DNA from: Micromonospora sp. NBC_01740
GTDB taxonomy: Bacteria > Actinomycetota > Actinomycetes > Mycobacteriales > Micromonosporaceae
DNA length: 64,000 nucleotides
Assembly: GCF_035920365.1 (NCBI RefSeq)
Contig: NZ_CP109150.1
Location: forward strand, 2,232,001 to 2,296,000
Direction: 5' to 3'
The notes under the pieces are model-generated. The model searched no databases. It had not been told where the DNA came from and was given only the letters and a program-made list of their open reading frames with translations. Shown here in pieces: positions 54,731-63,670 of this stretch. How positions within the stretch are numbered: position 1 is the stretch's first letter; each line of letters starts with the position of its first letter. A program made the translations under genes and the position numbers.

Positions 54731-56365
54731 TCAGCGCCGTTCGAACCAGGCCGCCGCGTCGACTCCGAGCAGATGGCCGGAGCCCTGCCCGGTGAGCGGC
54801 TCGCTGGCGGCGATCGGCACGCCGTACCCGTCGATCAGGGCCGGCGCACCGCTGATGTTGACCACGCAGGTCAGCACGGTGTCGCCGGCGGCGCGGCTGA
54901 AGGCGAGCACGCCCGGCCCGGCCTCCAACCAGGTGACTCCGCCCGCGTCGGCGGCCAGCGCCGGGTGTTCCCGGCGGATCCGCAGCGCGGTGCGGTAGAG
55001 CTCCAGCGTCGAGCCGGGCACGCCGGCCTGGGCGGCGACCGAGAGGCCACGCCAGGTCGCGGGGGCCGGCAGCCAGCTCAGCTCGCTGCCCTGCGGCCCG
55101 AAGCCGTACGGGGCCAGCTCGCCGCTCCACGGGATCGGTACGCGGCAACCGTCCCGGCTCTGGCCGGTGCGCAGGAACGCCGGGTCCTGGCGCAGCTCGT
55201 CCGGCAGGTCGAGCACCTCCGGCAGGCCCAGTTCCTCGCCCTGGTAGATGTAGGCGCAGCCGGGCAGGGCGAGCATCAGCAGGGTGGCGGCCCGCGCCCG
55301 GCGGAGCCCCTCGGCGCCGTCGCCGTAGCGGGTGACGTGCCGCTGCTTGTCGTGGTTGGACAGCACCCAGGTGGTGGGCGCGCCGACGATCGTCGACTCG
55401 GCGAGCGCGGTGTCGATGACCTTGCGGAACGAGTCGGCCGACCAGGTCGCGTCGAGGAAGTCGAAGCTGAACGCCTGGTGCAGCTCGTCCGGGCCGATGT
55501 AGCGGGCGAGGCGCTGCGGGGTCTCGGCCCACGCCTCGGCGACCGCCATCCGGCCGCCCGGGTAGCTGTCCAGGATCGGCCGCCAGGCGCGGTAGATGTC
55601 GTGCACCTCGTCCTGGTCGAAGTAGGGGAGCCGGCCCTTGCCGAGCAGTTCCGCCTGGCGCTGGCCGGTGGTCATCGAGCTGAACCCGACGTCCGGCAGC
55701 CCCTCGGCCTTGATCATGCCGTGCGCCACGTCGATCCGGAAGCCGTCCACGCCCCGGTCGAGCCAGAAGCGCAGGACGCCCTCGAACTCGGCGCGCACCT
55801 CGGGGTGGCGCCAGTTCAGGTCCGGCTGGGCCGGGTCGAACAGGTGCAGGTACCACTGGCCGTCGTCGATGCGCGTCCAGGCGTGGCCGCCGAAGATGCT
55901 CTCCCAGTCGTTCGGGGGCAGCTCGCCGTTCTCGCCCTTGCCCTCGGCGAAGAGGTAGCGCTCGCGCTCGGCGGAGCCCGGGCCGGCGGCCAGCGCCGCC
56001 TGGAACCACGAGTGCGCGCTGGAGGTGTGGTTGGGCACCAGGTCGACGATGATCCGCAGGCCGAGGGCGTGCGCGTCGGTGATCATGTTGTCGAAGTCGG
56101 TGAGGGTGCCGAACATCGGGTCGACGTCGCGGTAGTCGGCGACGTCGTACCCGCCGTCGATCATCGGGGAGGTGTAGAAGGGGGTCAGCCAGAGCGCGTC
56201 CACCCCGAGATCGCGCAGGTACGGCAGGCGCTCACGGATGCCCTGGAGGTCGCCGACGCCGTCGCCGTTGGAGTCGGCGAAGCTGCGTACGTACACCTGG
56301 TAGACGACCGCGGAGCGCCACCAGTCGTCGTCGGAGGTCAGCGGCGTGGGGTTGCTGACGGTCAT
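54731..56365 (-). CDS. GH13 alpha-glucosidase
   Basis: This 544-residue cytoplasmic enzyme releases glucose from maltose and malto-oligosaccharides. GH13 regions are visible: IVDLVPNHTS (I), GFRIDVAHGM with nucleophile Asp (II), VAEAWAE with acid/base Glu (III) and VLSNHDKQR with the transition-state Asp (IV). WWRSAVVYQVYVRSFADSNGDGVGDL is typical of oligo-1,6-glucosidase/alpha-glucosidase enzymes. No signal peptide. It lies downstream of the lacI-type gene on the same strand, and a CTTGCGCAAG operator-like site precedes it. Confidence 0.93.
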   Translation of the reverse strand: MTVSNPTPLTSDDDWWRSAVVYQVYVRSFADSNGDGVGDLQGIRERLPYLRDLGVDALWLTPFYTSPMIDGGYDVADYRDVDPMFGTLTDFDNMITDAHALGLRIIVDLVPNHTSSAHSWFQAALAAGPGSAERERYLFAEGKGENGELPPNDWESIFGGHAWTRIDDGQWYLHLFDPAQPDLNWRHPEVRAEFEGVLRFWLDRGVDGFRIDVAHGMIKAEGLPDVGFSSMTTGQRQAELLGKGRLPYFDQDEVHDIYRAWRPILDSYPGGRMAVAEAWAETPQRLARYIGPDELHQAFSFDFLDATWSADSFRKVIDTALAESTIVGAPTTWVLSNHDKQRHVTRYGDGAEGLRRARAATLLMLALPGCAYIYQGEELGLPEVLDLPDELRQDPAFLRTGQSRDGCRVPIPWSGELAPYGFGPQGSELSWLPAPATWRGLSVAAQAGVPGSTLELYRTALRIRREHPALAADAGGVTWLEAGPGVLAFSRAAGDTVLTCVVNISGAPALIDGYGVPIAASEPLTGQGSGHLLGVDAAAWFERR

Positions 56366-56471
56366 CGGTGGCGTTCCCCGTTCTGTGGCGCGGGACGGCG
56401 GCACCCGGCGTGGCGCGGGTGCGGGTGCGGTGTCTGAGCAGAATGCCGCCCGCGACTGCAAGAGTCAAGCA

Positions 56472-56487
56472 TTCCTTGCGCAAGAAA
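56472..56487. promoter_or_regulatory. LacI-type operator before alpha-glucosidase gene
   Basis: TTCCTTGCGCAAGAAA has a perfect CTTGCGCAAG core. It lies 107-122 bp upstream of the alpha-glucosidase start. The same CTTGC/GCAAG half-sites recur before the binding-protein gene. Confidence 0.7.
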
Positions 56488-56586
56488 TGGCAATGATCAC
56501 GCCAAGACTCCGCCGGCTCACGCCCGGTGAGCCCTTCCGGGCGTGCGGCCGGGTCGGAGAGGGCGGTCAGGCGGGAGCCGGGGCGG

Positions 56587-57675
56587 TCAGGCCGGGACGG
56601 CGAGCGCGGGCGGGGCCGGGCGCTGCCGCGTCGCGCCGCCCGGGGCCGGCCGCGCGGCGTCGGTGGGGGCGACCGCGGTGGAGCCACGCACCACCAGTTC
56701 CGGGCGGAACACGTACTCCGAGTGCGGGGCGGCGTGCCCGTTGATCTCGTCGACCAGGGCCCGGACGGCGGCGACGGCCATCGCGGCCACCGGCTGCCGC
56801 ATGGTGGTCAGCGGCGGGTCGGTGAAGGCCATCAGCGGGGAGTCGTCGTAGCCGACCACCGACAGCTCGCCGGGGACCGACATGCCGCGCTGCCGGGCGG
56901 CCCGGATCGCGCCGAGCGCCATCAGGTCGGAGCCGCAGACGATGCCGGTGACGCCGCGCTCCAGCAGCCGGGCGGCGGCGGCCTCGCCACCCTCCACACC
57001 GAACAGGGAGAGCTCGGCCAGCTCGTCGAGGCCGGCCTCGTCGACGCCGACCAGCCGGCTCATCGCGGCCCGGAAGCCGGCCACCCGGCGCTGCACCGGC
57101 ACGAAGCGGTCCGGGCCGGTGATCAGGCCGATGCGGCGGTGCCCGAGCGCCACCAGGTGGGCCACGGCCAGCTCGGTGGCCTCGCCGTCGTCGCAGGAGA
57201 CGAAGGGCGCGGGGATGCCGGGCGCGTACCCGTTGATCATCACGACGGGCAGCGGGCGGGCGATCAGGGCCCGGTAGCGGTCGTGGTTGGCGGCGGTGTC
57301 GGCGTGCAGGCCGGAGACGAAGACTATTCCGGAGACCTGCCGGTCCAGCAGCATCTCGACGTACTCGTCCTCGGTGACCCCGCCGGCCGTCTGGGTGCAG
57401 AGCACGGGGGTGAAGCCGCTCTGCGCCAGGGTCGACTCGATCACCTGGGCGAAGGCGGGGAAGATCGGGTTGTCGAGTTCGGGGACCACCAGACCCACGA
57501 GACCGGCGCTGCGCTTGCGTAGCCGGGCCGGGCGCTCGTAACCGAGCACATCGAGGGCGGTGAGTACGGCTTGCCGGGTCTCGGGGGCCACTCCCGGGCG
57601 GTCGTTGAGCACCCGCGACACCGTGGCCTCGCTGACTTCGGCCTGTAGGGCGATGTCGGACAGTCGAGCGCGCAT
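56587..57675 (-). CDS. LacI-family maltose-type regulator
   Basis: This 362-residue repressor has the LacI headpiece (RLSDIALQAEVSEATVSRVLNDRPGVAPETRQAVLTALDVLGYERP) and a periplasmic-binding-protein-like effector domain (GLVGLVVPELDNPIFPAFAQVIE, CGSDLMALGAIRAARQRGMSVPGELSVVGYDD). It lies between the alpha-glucosidase gene and the divergent transporter operon, so it very probably represses both in the absence of maltodextrin. The ATG lies close to the operator cluster, which suggests autoregulation. Confidence 0.93.
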   Translation of the reverse strand: MRARLSDIALQAEVSEATVSRVLNDRPGVAPETRQAVLTALDVLGYERPARLRKRSAGLVGLVVPELDNPIFPAFAQVIESTLAQSGFTPVLCTQTAGGVTEDEYVEMLLDRQVSGIVFVSGLHADTAANHDRYRALIARPLPVVMINGYAPGIPAPFVSCDDGEATELAVAHLVALGHRRIGLITGPDRFVPVQRRVAGFRAAMSRLVGVDEAGLDELAELSLFGVEGGEAAAARLLERGVTGIVCGSDLMALGAIRAARQRGMSVPGELSVVGYDDSPLMAFTDPPLTTMRQPVAAMAVAAVRALVDEINGHAAPHSEYVFRPELVVRGSTAVAPTDAARPAPGGATRQRPAPPALAVPA

Positions 57676-57695
57676 GGGCGCACTTTAGCTCAAAG

Positions 57696-57806
57696 GCAAG
57701 TTCTTGCGTACACTTCTGCAAGCCCTTCCATTCTCTGCAACCTCTTGCTAACGTCCCCGCAACACGCGAGAGCAGCGGCGCAGCACGCCGAGCGCCGGTT
57801 GGCAAG
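57696..57806. promoter_or_regulatory. Cluster of CTTGC/GCAAG half-sites
   Basis: GCAAG-TT-CTTGC (57696-57707), GCAAG (57718-57722), CTTGC (57744-57748) and GCAAG (57802-57806) lie in the 200-bp divergent region between the LacI-type and binding-protein genes. They match the half-sites of the operator at 56472. Confidence 0.6.
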
Positions 57807-57875
57807 AAACTTACAGAGCTTCCACTGGCGGGATCGCCTCTCCCCCGGCGTGCCGCCATGACGACAGGAGTACCG

Positions 57876-59129
57876 ATGCGCATCCGTACCGCGGGTGTGG
57901 TCGCCGTCCTCGGCCTGGCGCTCGCCGCCTCCGGCTGTGGTGGCGACAGCAACGACGAGCCGGCCGCGAAGGAATCCAGCAAGGCCGCCACCGGCGGCAA
58001 GCTGGTGATCTGGGCCGACGACAAGCGCGCCGCCGCCCTCAAGCCGTTCGGCGAGAAGTTCGGCAAGGAGAACGGCGTCACGGTCGAGGTCCAGGCCGTC
58101 TCCAAGGACCTCCAGACCAACTTCGTCACCGCCTCCCAGCAGGGCAGCGGCCCGGACGTCGTGGTCGGCGCGCACGACTGGATCGGCAACCTGGTGCAGA
58201 ACGGCGCCATCGACCCGGTCCAGCTCGCCGCCGAGCAGAAGAGCGCCTTCAACGAGACCGCCGTCAAGGCCGTCACGTTCAACGGCCAGCTCTACGGCGT
58301 GCCGTACGCCATGGAGAACCTGGCGCTGATCCGCAACACCGAGCTGGCTCCCGAGGCGCCGAAGACCATCGAGGACCTGGTCGCCGCCGGCAAGAAGCTC
58401 AAGGCCGAGAAGAAGGCCAGCGAGATCCTCTGCCTCCAGTCCGGCCAGAACGGCGACGCGTACCACATCTACCCGCTCTACACCTCGGCCGGCGGCTACC
58501 TCTTCGGCACCGCCGCCAACGGCGACTACGACCCGAAGGACCTGGGCGTGGGCAAGCCGGAGTCGATCGCGGCGTTCCAGAAGATCGCCAAGCTGGGTGA
58601 GAAGGGCGAGGGTGCGCTGAAGCGCTCCATCACCGGCGAGAACTCCATCGCCACCTTCACCGGCAAGAAGTGCGCCTTCCTGGTCTCCGGCCCGTGGGCC
58701 ATCGCCGACGCCAAGAAGGCCAACATCAAGTACGACATCTCCCCGGTCCCCGGCTTCGCCGGCGGCAAGGAGGCCCAGCCGTTCGTGGGCGTCCAGTCCT
58801 TCTACGTCGCGGCCAAGGGGCAGAACAAGGCCCTGGCGCAGGAGTTCGTCGCGAACCACGTGACCACCCCGGACCTCGCCATGGCGCTCTACAACGCCGA
58901 GCCGCGTCCCCCGGCGCTGACCGCCGCGCTCGACCAGGTCAAGGGCAGCGACCCGGACCTGGCCAAGTTCCAGGAGGCCGGCAAGAACGGCCAGGTGCTC
59001 CCGGCGATCCCGGCCATGGCCGCGATCTGGGACCCGTTCGGCAAGGCGGAGGCCGCCATCATCGGCGGCGCCGACCCGGCCAAGACGATCACCGCCGCCG
59101 GTAAGACGATCGCCGGCCAGATCAAGTAA
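57876..59129 (+). CDS. Maltose-type ABC transporter binding lipoprotein
   Basis: This 417-residue extracellular solute-binding protein has a lipoprotein signal (MRIRTAGVVAVLGLALAASGC, lipobox LAASGC). The mature part shows KLVIWADDKRAAALKPFGEKFGKENGVTVEV, GPDVVVGAHDWIGNLVQNGAI and GVPYAMENLALIRNT, as in maltose/maltodextrin-binding proteins. The ATG has an AGGAG site. Its stop overlaps the permease start (TAATG). It is the first gene of the transporter operon behind LacI-type operators. Confidence 0.94.
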   Translation: MRIRTAGVVAVLGLALAASGCGGDSNDEPAAKESSKAATGGKLVIWADDKRAAALKPFGEKFGKENGVTVEVQAVSKDLQTNFVTASQQGSGPDVVVGAHDWIGNLVQNGAIDPVQLAAEQKSAFNETAVKAVTFNGQLYGVPYAMENLALIRNTELAPEAPKTIEDLVAAGKKLKAEKKASEILCLQSGQNGDAYHIYPLYTSAGGYLFGTAANGDYDPKDLGVGKPESIAAFQKIAKLGEKGEGALKRSITGENSIATFTGKKCAFLVSGPWAIADAKKANIKYDISPVPGFAGGKEAQPFVGVQSFYVAAKGQNKALAQEFVANHVTTPDLAMALYNAEPRPPALTAALDQVKGSDPDLAKFQEAGKNGQVLPAIPAMAAIWDPFGKAEAAIIGGADPAKTITAAGKTIAGQIK

Positions 59130-60769
59130 TGAGCACGTCGTCGTCCGGCCCGGGGACTGCCACGCAGCCCCCGGGCCGGGGGCCCGTACGGTCCGGGTCC
59201 CCGCGCACGTCCCGTACCGCGCGGAACCACGCGCCGATCACCCTGACGGGCCTGCTCGTCAAGGTGGTCCTGCTCGGCCTCGTGGCCGGGATCGCGGTCT
59301 GGGCGGCGTTCCCGCTCATCGAGGCCGAACTCTGGGTCGGGTTGGCGGTCCTGCTGGCGACCACCGCCGGCCTCTTCTACCTCTACCTGACGCCCCGGCA
59401 CATCCCCGTCAAGTACCTGATCCCGGGCACGCTCTTCCTGGTGGCGTTCCAGATCATCCCGGTGCTCTACACCGCGAGCACCGCCTTCACGAACTTCGGC
59501 GACGGCCACCGGGGCAGCAAGGACGACGCCATCGTCGCCATCCAGAGCGGCTCGGTGACGCAGGTCCCCGGCTCGGTCCAGTACCCGCTGACCGTCGCCA
59601 CGAAGGGCGACCCGGCCACCGGCGCGCTGGTCTTCCTGGTCACCGACCCGCAGACGAACACCGTCTCCGTCGGCGACACCGAGGGCCTGCGCCCGCTCGA
59701 CGCCGGCAGCGTCACCGTCGCGCCGGGCGGCAAGGTCACCGCCGCCGACGGCTACCAGATCCTCAACTTCGGCGAGGCCAGCACGCGGAGCAAGGACATC
59801 ACCGACATGGTGGTGCCGACCTCCGGGGGCGCGCTGCGCTCGTCCGGCCTGTCGCGCGCCTACGAGGGCAAGGCGGTCCGGGCGTACGACGCGGGCTGCG
59901 ACTGCATCCGCGACAGCGAGACCGGTAAGACCTGGACCGCCGACGGGAAGGTCGGCTCCTTCGTCGCCGCGGACGGCGAGACGCTGGCCCAGGGCTGGCA
60001 GGTCAACGTCGGGCTGCGCAACTTCGCCGACGTGCTCACCGACCCGGCCATCTCCGGCCCGTTCTTCAGCACGCTGATCTGGAACTTCGCCTTCGCGCTC
60101 GGTTCCACCGGCTTCACGTTCCTGCTCGGCATGGGCATCGCGCTGGCGCTGCACTCGCCCCGGATGCGGGGCACGAACTTCTACCGGGTGCTGCTGATCC
60201 TGCCCTACGCCATGCCGTCCTTCGCGATGCTGCTGGTCTGGCGGGACATGTTCAACACCGACTTCGGCCTGATCAACAACCTGTTCGGGCTGGGGGTGGA
60301 CTGGTTCGGCGAGACCTGGTCGGCCCGGCTCGCGGTGCTGCTGGTGCAACTCTGGCTCGGCTACCCGTACATGTTCCTGGTGACGACCGGCGCGTTGCAG
60401 GCCATCCCACGTGAGCTGACCGAGGCCACCTCGGTCGACGGGGCGTCGCCGTTCCAGTCGTTCCGCGCGGTGACCATGCCGCTGCTGCTGGTGGCGATCT
60501 CGCCGCTGCTGATCGCGTCCTTCGCGTACAACTTCAACAACTTCAACGCGATCCAGTTCGTCACCGAGGGCGGACCGTTCCCGGCGGACAACCCGACGGC
60601 CGGCGCCACCGACCTGCTGATCACCTACACCTACCGGCTGGCCTTCGGCGCCCAGGGCGCCGAGTACGGACTGGCCGCCGCTGTCTCGATCTTCATCTTC
60701 GCGATCGTGGCGACGGTGTCGGCGATCAGCTTCTCCCGGACCCGCAAGCAGGAGGAGGTGTACTCGTGA
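59129..60769 (+). CDS. Maltose-type ABC permease, MalF-like
   Basis: This 546-residue inner-membrane permease has three N-terminal helices, a large extracytoplasmic loop (about residues 120-295, the P2 loop seen in MalF) and a C-terminal bundle. The bundle carries the EAA loop (ELTEATSVDGASPFQSFRAVTMPLL) that contacts the ATPase. The P2 loop contains CDC, which is unusual. The start overlaps the previous stop and its own stop overlaps the next start (GTGA), so the three genes are coupled. Confidence 0.93.
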   Translation: MSTSSSGPGTATQPPGRGPVRSGSPRTSRTARNHAPITLTGLLVKVVLLGLVAGIAVWAAFPLIEAELWVGLAVLLATTAGLFYLYLTPRHIPVKYLIPGTLFLVAFQIIPVLYTASTAFTNFGDGHRGSKDDAIVAIQSGSVTQVPGSVQYPLTVATKGDPATGALVFLVTDPQTNTVSVGDTEGLRPLDAGSVTVAPGGKVTAADGYQILNFGEASTRSKDITDMVVPTSGGALRSSGLSRAYEGKAVRAYDAGCDCIRDSETGKTWTADGKVGSFVAADGETLAQGWQVNVGLRNFADVLTDPAISGPFFSTLIWNFAFALGSTGFTFLLGMGIALALHSPRMRGTNFYRVLLILPYAMPSFAMLLVWRDMFNTDFGLINNLFGLGVDWFGETWSARLAVLLVQLWLGYPYMFLVTTGALQAIPRELTEATSVDGASPFQSFRAVTMPLLLVAISPLLIASFAYNFNNFNAIQFVTEGGPFPADNPTAGATDLLITYTYRLAFGAQGAEYGLAAAVSIFIFAIVATVSAISFSRTRKQEEVYS

Positions 60770-61662
60770 GCACCCGCACCGAAGCGCCCGTCGCCAACCG
60801 CAACGCGACCGGACGGCGGAACCGCTGGTTCGCCCAGGTGGGATGGCGGCACCTGGTCGGCATCCTGGCGGTGGCGTTCAGTCTCTTCCCGATCCTGTTC
60901 GTCGTCTCGGCGGCGCTCAACCCGCTCGGCACGCTCTCCTCCACGGAGCTGGTGCCGACCGGTGCCTCGCTGGAGAACTTCACCAACCTCTTCGAGCGGA
61001 CCGCCTTCGGTCGCTGGTTCCTCAACTCGCTGCTCCTGGCGGGGGTGGCCAGCTTCGCGTCGATCTTCCTGTCGGCGCTGGCGGCGTACGCCTTCTCCCG
61101 GATGCGCTTCGCCGGCCGCCGCGTCGGGCTGCTCTCCCTGCTGCTGATCCAGATGTTCCCGCAGTTCCTGGCGATCGTGGCGATCTTCCTGATCTTCACG
61201 AAGGTCACCGAACTGTGGCCGGTGATCGGCTTCAACACCCCGTGGGGTCTCTTCCTGCTCTACATGGGTGCCGCCCTCGGCGCGAACACCTGGCTGATGA
61301 AGGGCTTCTTCGACACGCTGCCGAAGGAGCTGGACGAGTCCGCCACCATGGACGGCGCCTCGCACGCCCAGATCTTCTTCCGGATCATGCTGCCGCTGGT
61401 GGCGCCGATCCTGGCGGTGACCGGCCTGCTCGCCTTCATCGGTTCGATCAACGAGTTCGTGATCGCCAACGTGTTCCTCACGAACACCAACTCGAAGACC
61501 CTCGCGGTCGGCATGTTCGGGCTGGTGGCCGGCGAACGCAACAACAACTTCGGGATCTTCGCGGCGGGCACCCTGCTCACCGCCATCCCGACGGTGCTGG
61601 TGTTCCAACTTCTCCAGCGCTACATCGTCAACGGCCTCACGGCCGGGGCGGTCAAGGGCTGA
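60766..61662 (+). CDS. Maltose-type ABC permease, MalG-like
   Basis: This 298-residue permease has six helices and the EAA loop ELDESATMDGASHAQIFFRIMLPL. The end RYIVNGLTAGAVKG is typical of MalG. It would pair with the MalF-like protein. No ATPase gene follows, so the system probably uses a shared MsiK-type ATPase encoded elsewhere, as is known in streptomycetes. The GTG start overlaps the previous stop by 4 nt. Confidence 0.94.
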   Translation: MSTRTEAPVANRNATGRRNRWFAQVGWRHLVGILAVAFSLFPILFVVSAALNPLGTLSSTELVPTGASLENFTNLFERTAFGRWFLNSLLLAGVASFASIFLSALAAYAFSRMRFAGRRVGLLSLLLIQMFPQFLAIVAIFLIFTKVTELWPVIGFNTPWGLFLLYMGAALGANTWLMKGFFDTLPKELDESATMDGASHAQIFFRIMLPLVAPILAVTGLLAFIGSINEFVIANVFLTNTNSKTLAVGMFGLVAGERNNNFGIFAAGTLLTAIPTVLVFQLLQRYIVNGLTAGAVKG

Positions 61663-61805
61663 GCCTCCTCGGCTCACCGCTGCGGCAAGGGCGTCGGCGT
61701 CCGACGTACACCGGAGCAGTCACGGATCGACCGCCGCGGTCGGGGAACCGGCCGCGGCGGGAGACCCATTTCTCTCCCCGTCCGACCGACGCGAAAGGCG
61801 CCACC

Positions 61806-63617
61806 ATGTCCCTGTTGCCGCACCACGACGGCTCCGCCCTGTACGTCCCCGAGCAGGAGCCCGCCCTCGGCGACGTCGTCGACGTCTTCGTCCGGGTGCC
61901 GGCCGGCGCCGACGTCCGGCAGGTGCACGTGCGCACCACCGGCGACGGCGAGCCCCGGTTCACCGAGGCGGTCGTCGACCGCACCGACGGCGCCGACGTC
62001 TGGTGGCGGGTGCCCGTCGAGGCCCGCAACCCGGTCAGCAACTACCGGTTCATGCTCACCGGCAGCCGCGGCAGCCGCTGGCTGAACGCCGCCGGCGTGG
62101 TGGGCCACGACGTGCCCGACAACGGCGACTTCAAGCTGGTCACCCACGCCCCGCCGCCCGCCTGGGCCCGCGACGCGGTGATCTACCAGATCTTCCCGGA
62201 CCGGTTCGCCCGCTCCGCCGCCGCCGCGGGCCGCGAGGTGCCGGACTGGGCGATCCCGTGCGACTGGGACACCCCGGTGATCGGGCGCGGGCCCGAGACG
62301 CCCCGGCAGTTCTACGGCGGCGACCTGGACGGCGTCGCCGAGCGGCTGGACCACCTGGACCGCCTCGGCGTGAACACCGTCTACCTGACCCCGGTCTTCC
62401 CGGCCCGCTCCAACCACCGCTACGACGCGGCCAGCTTCGACACCGTCGACCCGCTGCTCGGCGGGGACGCCGCCCTGGCCCGCCTCGCCGACGCCGTACG
62501 CGCCCGGGGCTGGCGGCTGCTCGGCGACATCACCAGCAACCACACCGGCGACGCGCACGAGTGGTTCACCAGGGCCGCCTCCGACGTGTCCGCGCCCGAG
62601 CGGGAGCTGTACTACTTCGACGAGGTCTCCGGTGACTACGAGTCCTGGAACGGGGTCAAGTCGCTGCCGAAGCTGAACTGGGGCAGCGCCCAGCTGCGCC
62701 GGCGCTTCGCCACCGCCGACGACTCGCTGCTGCGCCGCTGGCTGCGCTCCCCGTACGGGCTGGACGGCTGGCGGGTGGACGTGGCGAACATGACCGGGCG
62801 GCGGGGCGCGGACGCGTACACGCACGAGGTGGCGGCGCTGCTGCGCGAGGTGGTCGCCCGGACCCGGGCCGACGCCCTGCTGATGGCCGAGCACGGTCAC
62901 GACCACACCGGCGACCTCGACCGCAACGGCTGGCACGGCACGATGAACTACGTCGGCTTCACCGACCCGGTCTGGTCCTGGCTGCGGCACGGCGACCAGC
63001 CCGTACCGAACTTCCTCGGCACGCCGGGCGGGGTGGTGCGCCGGGACGCGGACGCGGTGCTCGCCACCATGGACGCCTACCGCTCGCTGGTCTCCTGGCG
63101 GTCGTACACCCACTCGTGGCAGCTGCTCGGGTCGCACGACTCCGCCCGGATCCGCACGGTGGTCGGCGACGCCGCGCGGCAGGAGGTGGCCGCCGGCCTG
63201 CTCGCCACCATGCCCGGCACTCCGATGATCTTCGCGGGCGACGAGCTGGGCCTGACGGGCAGCAACGGCGAGGGCTCGCGTACGCCGATGCCGTGGCACC
63301 GGCCGGAGAGCTGGGACGCCGTGACGTTCGCCGCGTACCGTGCCCTGGTGGCGCTGCGTCGCGCGGAGCCCGCGCTGCGCCACGGCGGCCTGCGCTGGCT
63401 GCGCGCCGACGCGGACACCCTGGTCTTCCTGCGCGAGGCCCCGACCGGCACGGTGCTGGTGCTGGCCCGCCGTGCGGCTGGCGAGCCGCTGCGCCTGACC
63501 GGGCTGGGTCCGGCCGAGAACCTGTACGGCGGCGCCCCCGCCCTGCGCCCCGACGCCGACGGCGCGGTCACCCTCCCGGCGGACGGCCCCACCTTCCAGG
63601 CATGGCGGCTGCCCTGA
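61806..63617 (+). CDS. GH13 maltogenic amylase/neopullulanase-like enzyme
   Basis: This 603-residue enzyme has an N-terminal beta domain (about residues 1-118, CBM34-like) and a GH13 barrel. Region I is LGDITSNHTGD, region II GWRVDVANM (nucleophile Asp), region III LMAEHGHD (acid/base Glu) and region IV LLGSHDSAR. VIYQIFPDRFARS and RQFYGGDLDGVAERLDHLDRLGVN fit neopullulanase/cyclomaltodextrinase enzymes. No signal peptide, so it should act on imported maltodextrins. It is 143 bp after the permease gene. Confidence 0.92.
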   Translation: MSLLPHHDGSALYVPEQEPALGDVVDVFVRVPAGADVRQVHVRTTGDGEPRFTEAVVDRTDGADVWWRVPVEARNPVSNYRFMLTGSRGSRWLNAAGVVGHDVPDNGDFKLVTHAPPPAWARDAVIYQIFPDRFARSAAAAGREVPDWAIPCDWDTPVIGRGPETPRQFYGGDLDGVAERLDHLDRLGVNTVYLTPVFPARSNHRYDAASFDTVDPLLGGDAALARLADAVRARGWRLLGDITSNHTGDAHEWFTRAASDVSAPERELYYFDEVSGDYESWNGVKSLPKLNWGSAQLRRRFATADDSLLRRWLRSPYGLDGWRVDVANMTGRRGADAYTHEVAALLREVVARTRADALLMAEHGHDHTGDLDRNGWHGTMNYVGFTDPVWSWLRHGDQPVPNFLGTPGGVVRRDADAVLATMDAYRSLVSWRSYTHSWQLLGSHDSARIRTVVGDAARQEVAAGLLATMPGTPMIFAGDELGLTGSNGEGSRTPMPWHRPESWDAVTFAAYRALVALRRAEPALRHGGLRWLRADADTLVFLREAPTGTVLVLARRAAGEPLRLTGLGPAENLYGGAPALRPDADGAVTLPADGPTFQAWRLP

Positions 63618-63636
63618 CCCCCTACCGCCCCGCTAC

Positions 63637-63642
63637 TACAAT
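63637..63642 (+). promoter_or_regulatory. -10 element TACAAT
   Basis: TACAAT is close to consensus and would start a transcript about 20 nt before the gene at 63671. Confidence 0.55.
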
Positions 63643-63670
63643 CCGTCGTTGATGGGGGAGGATGGTGGGC

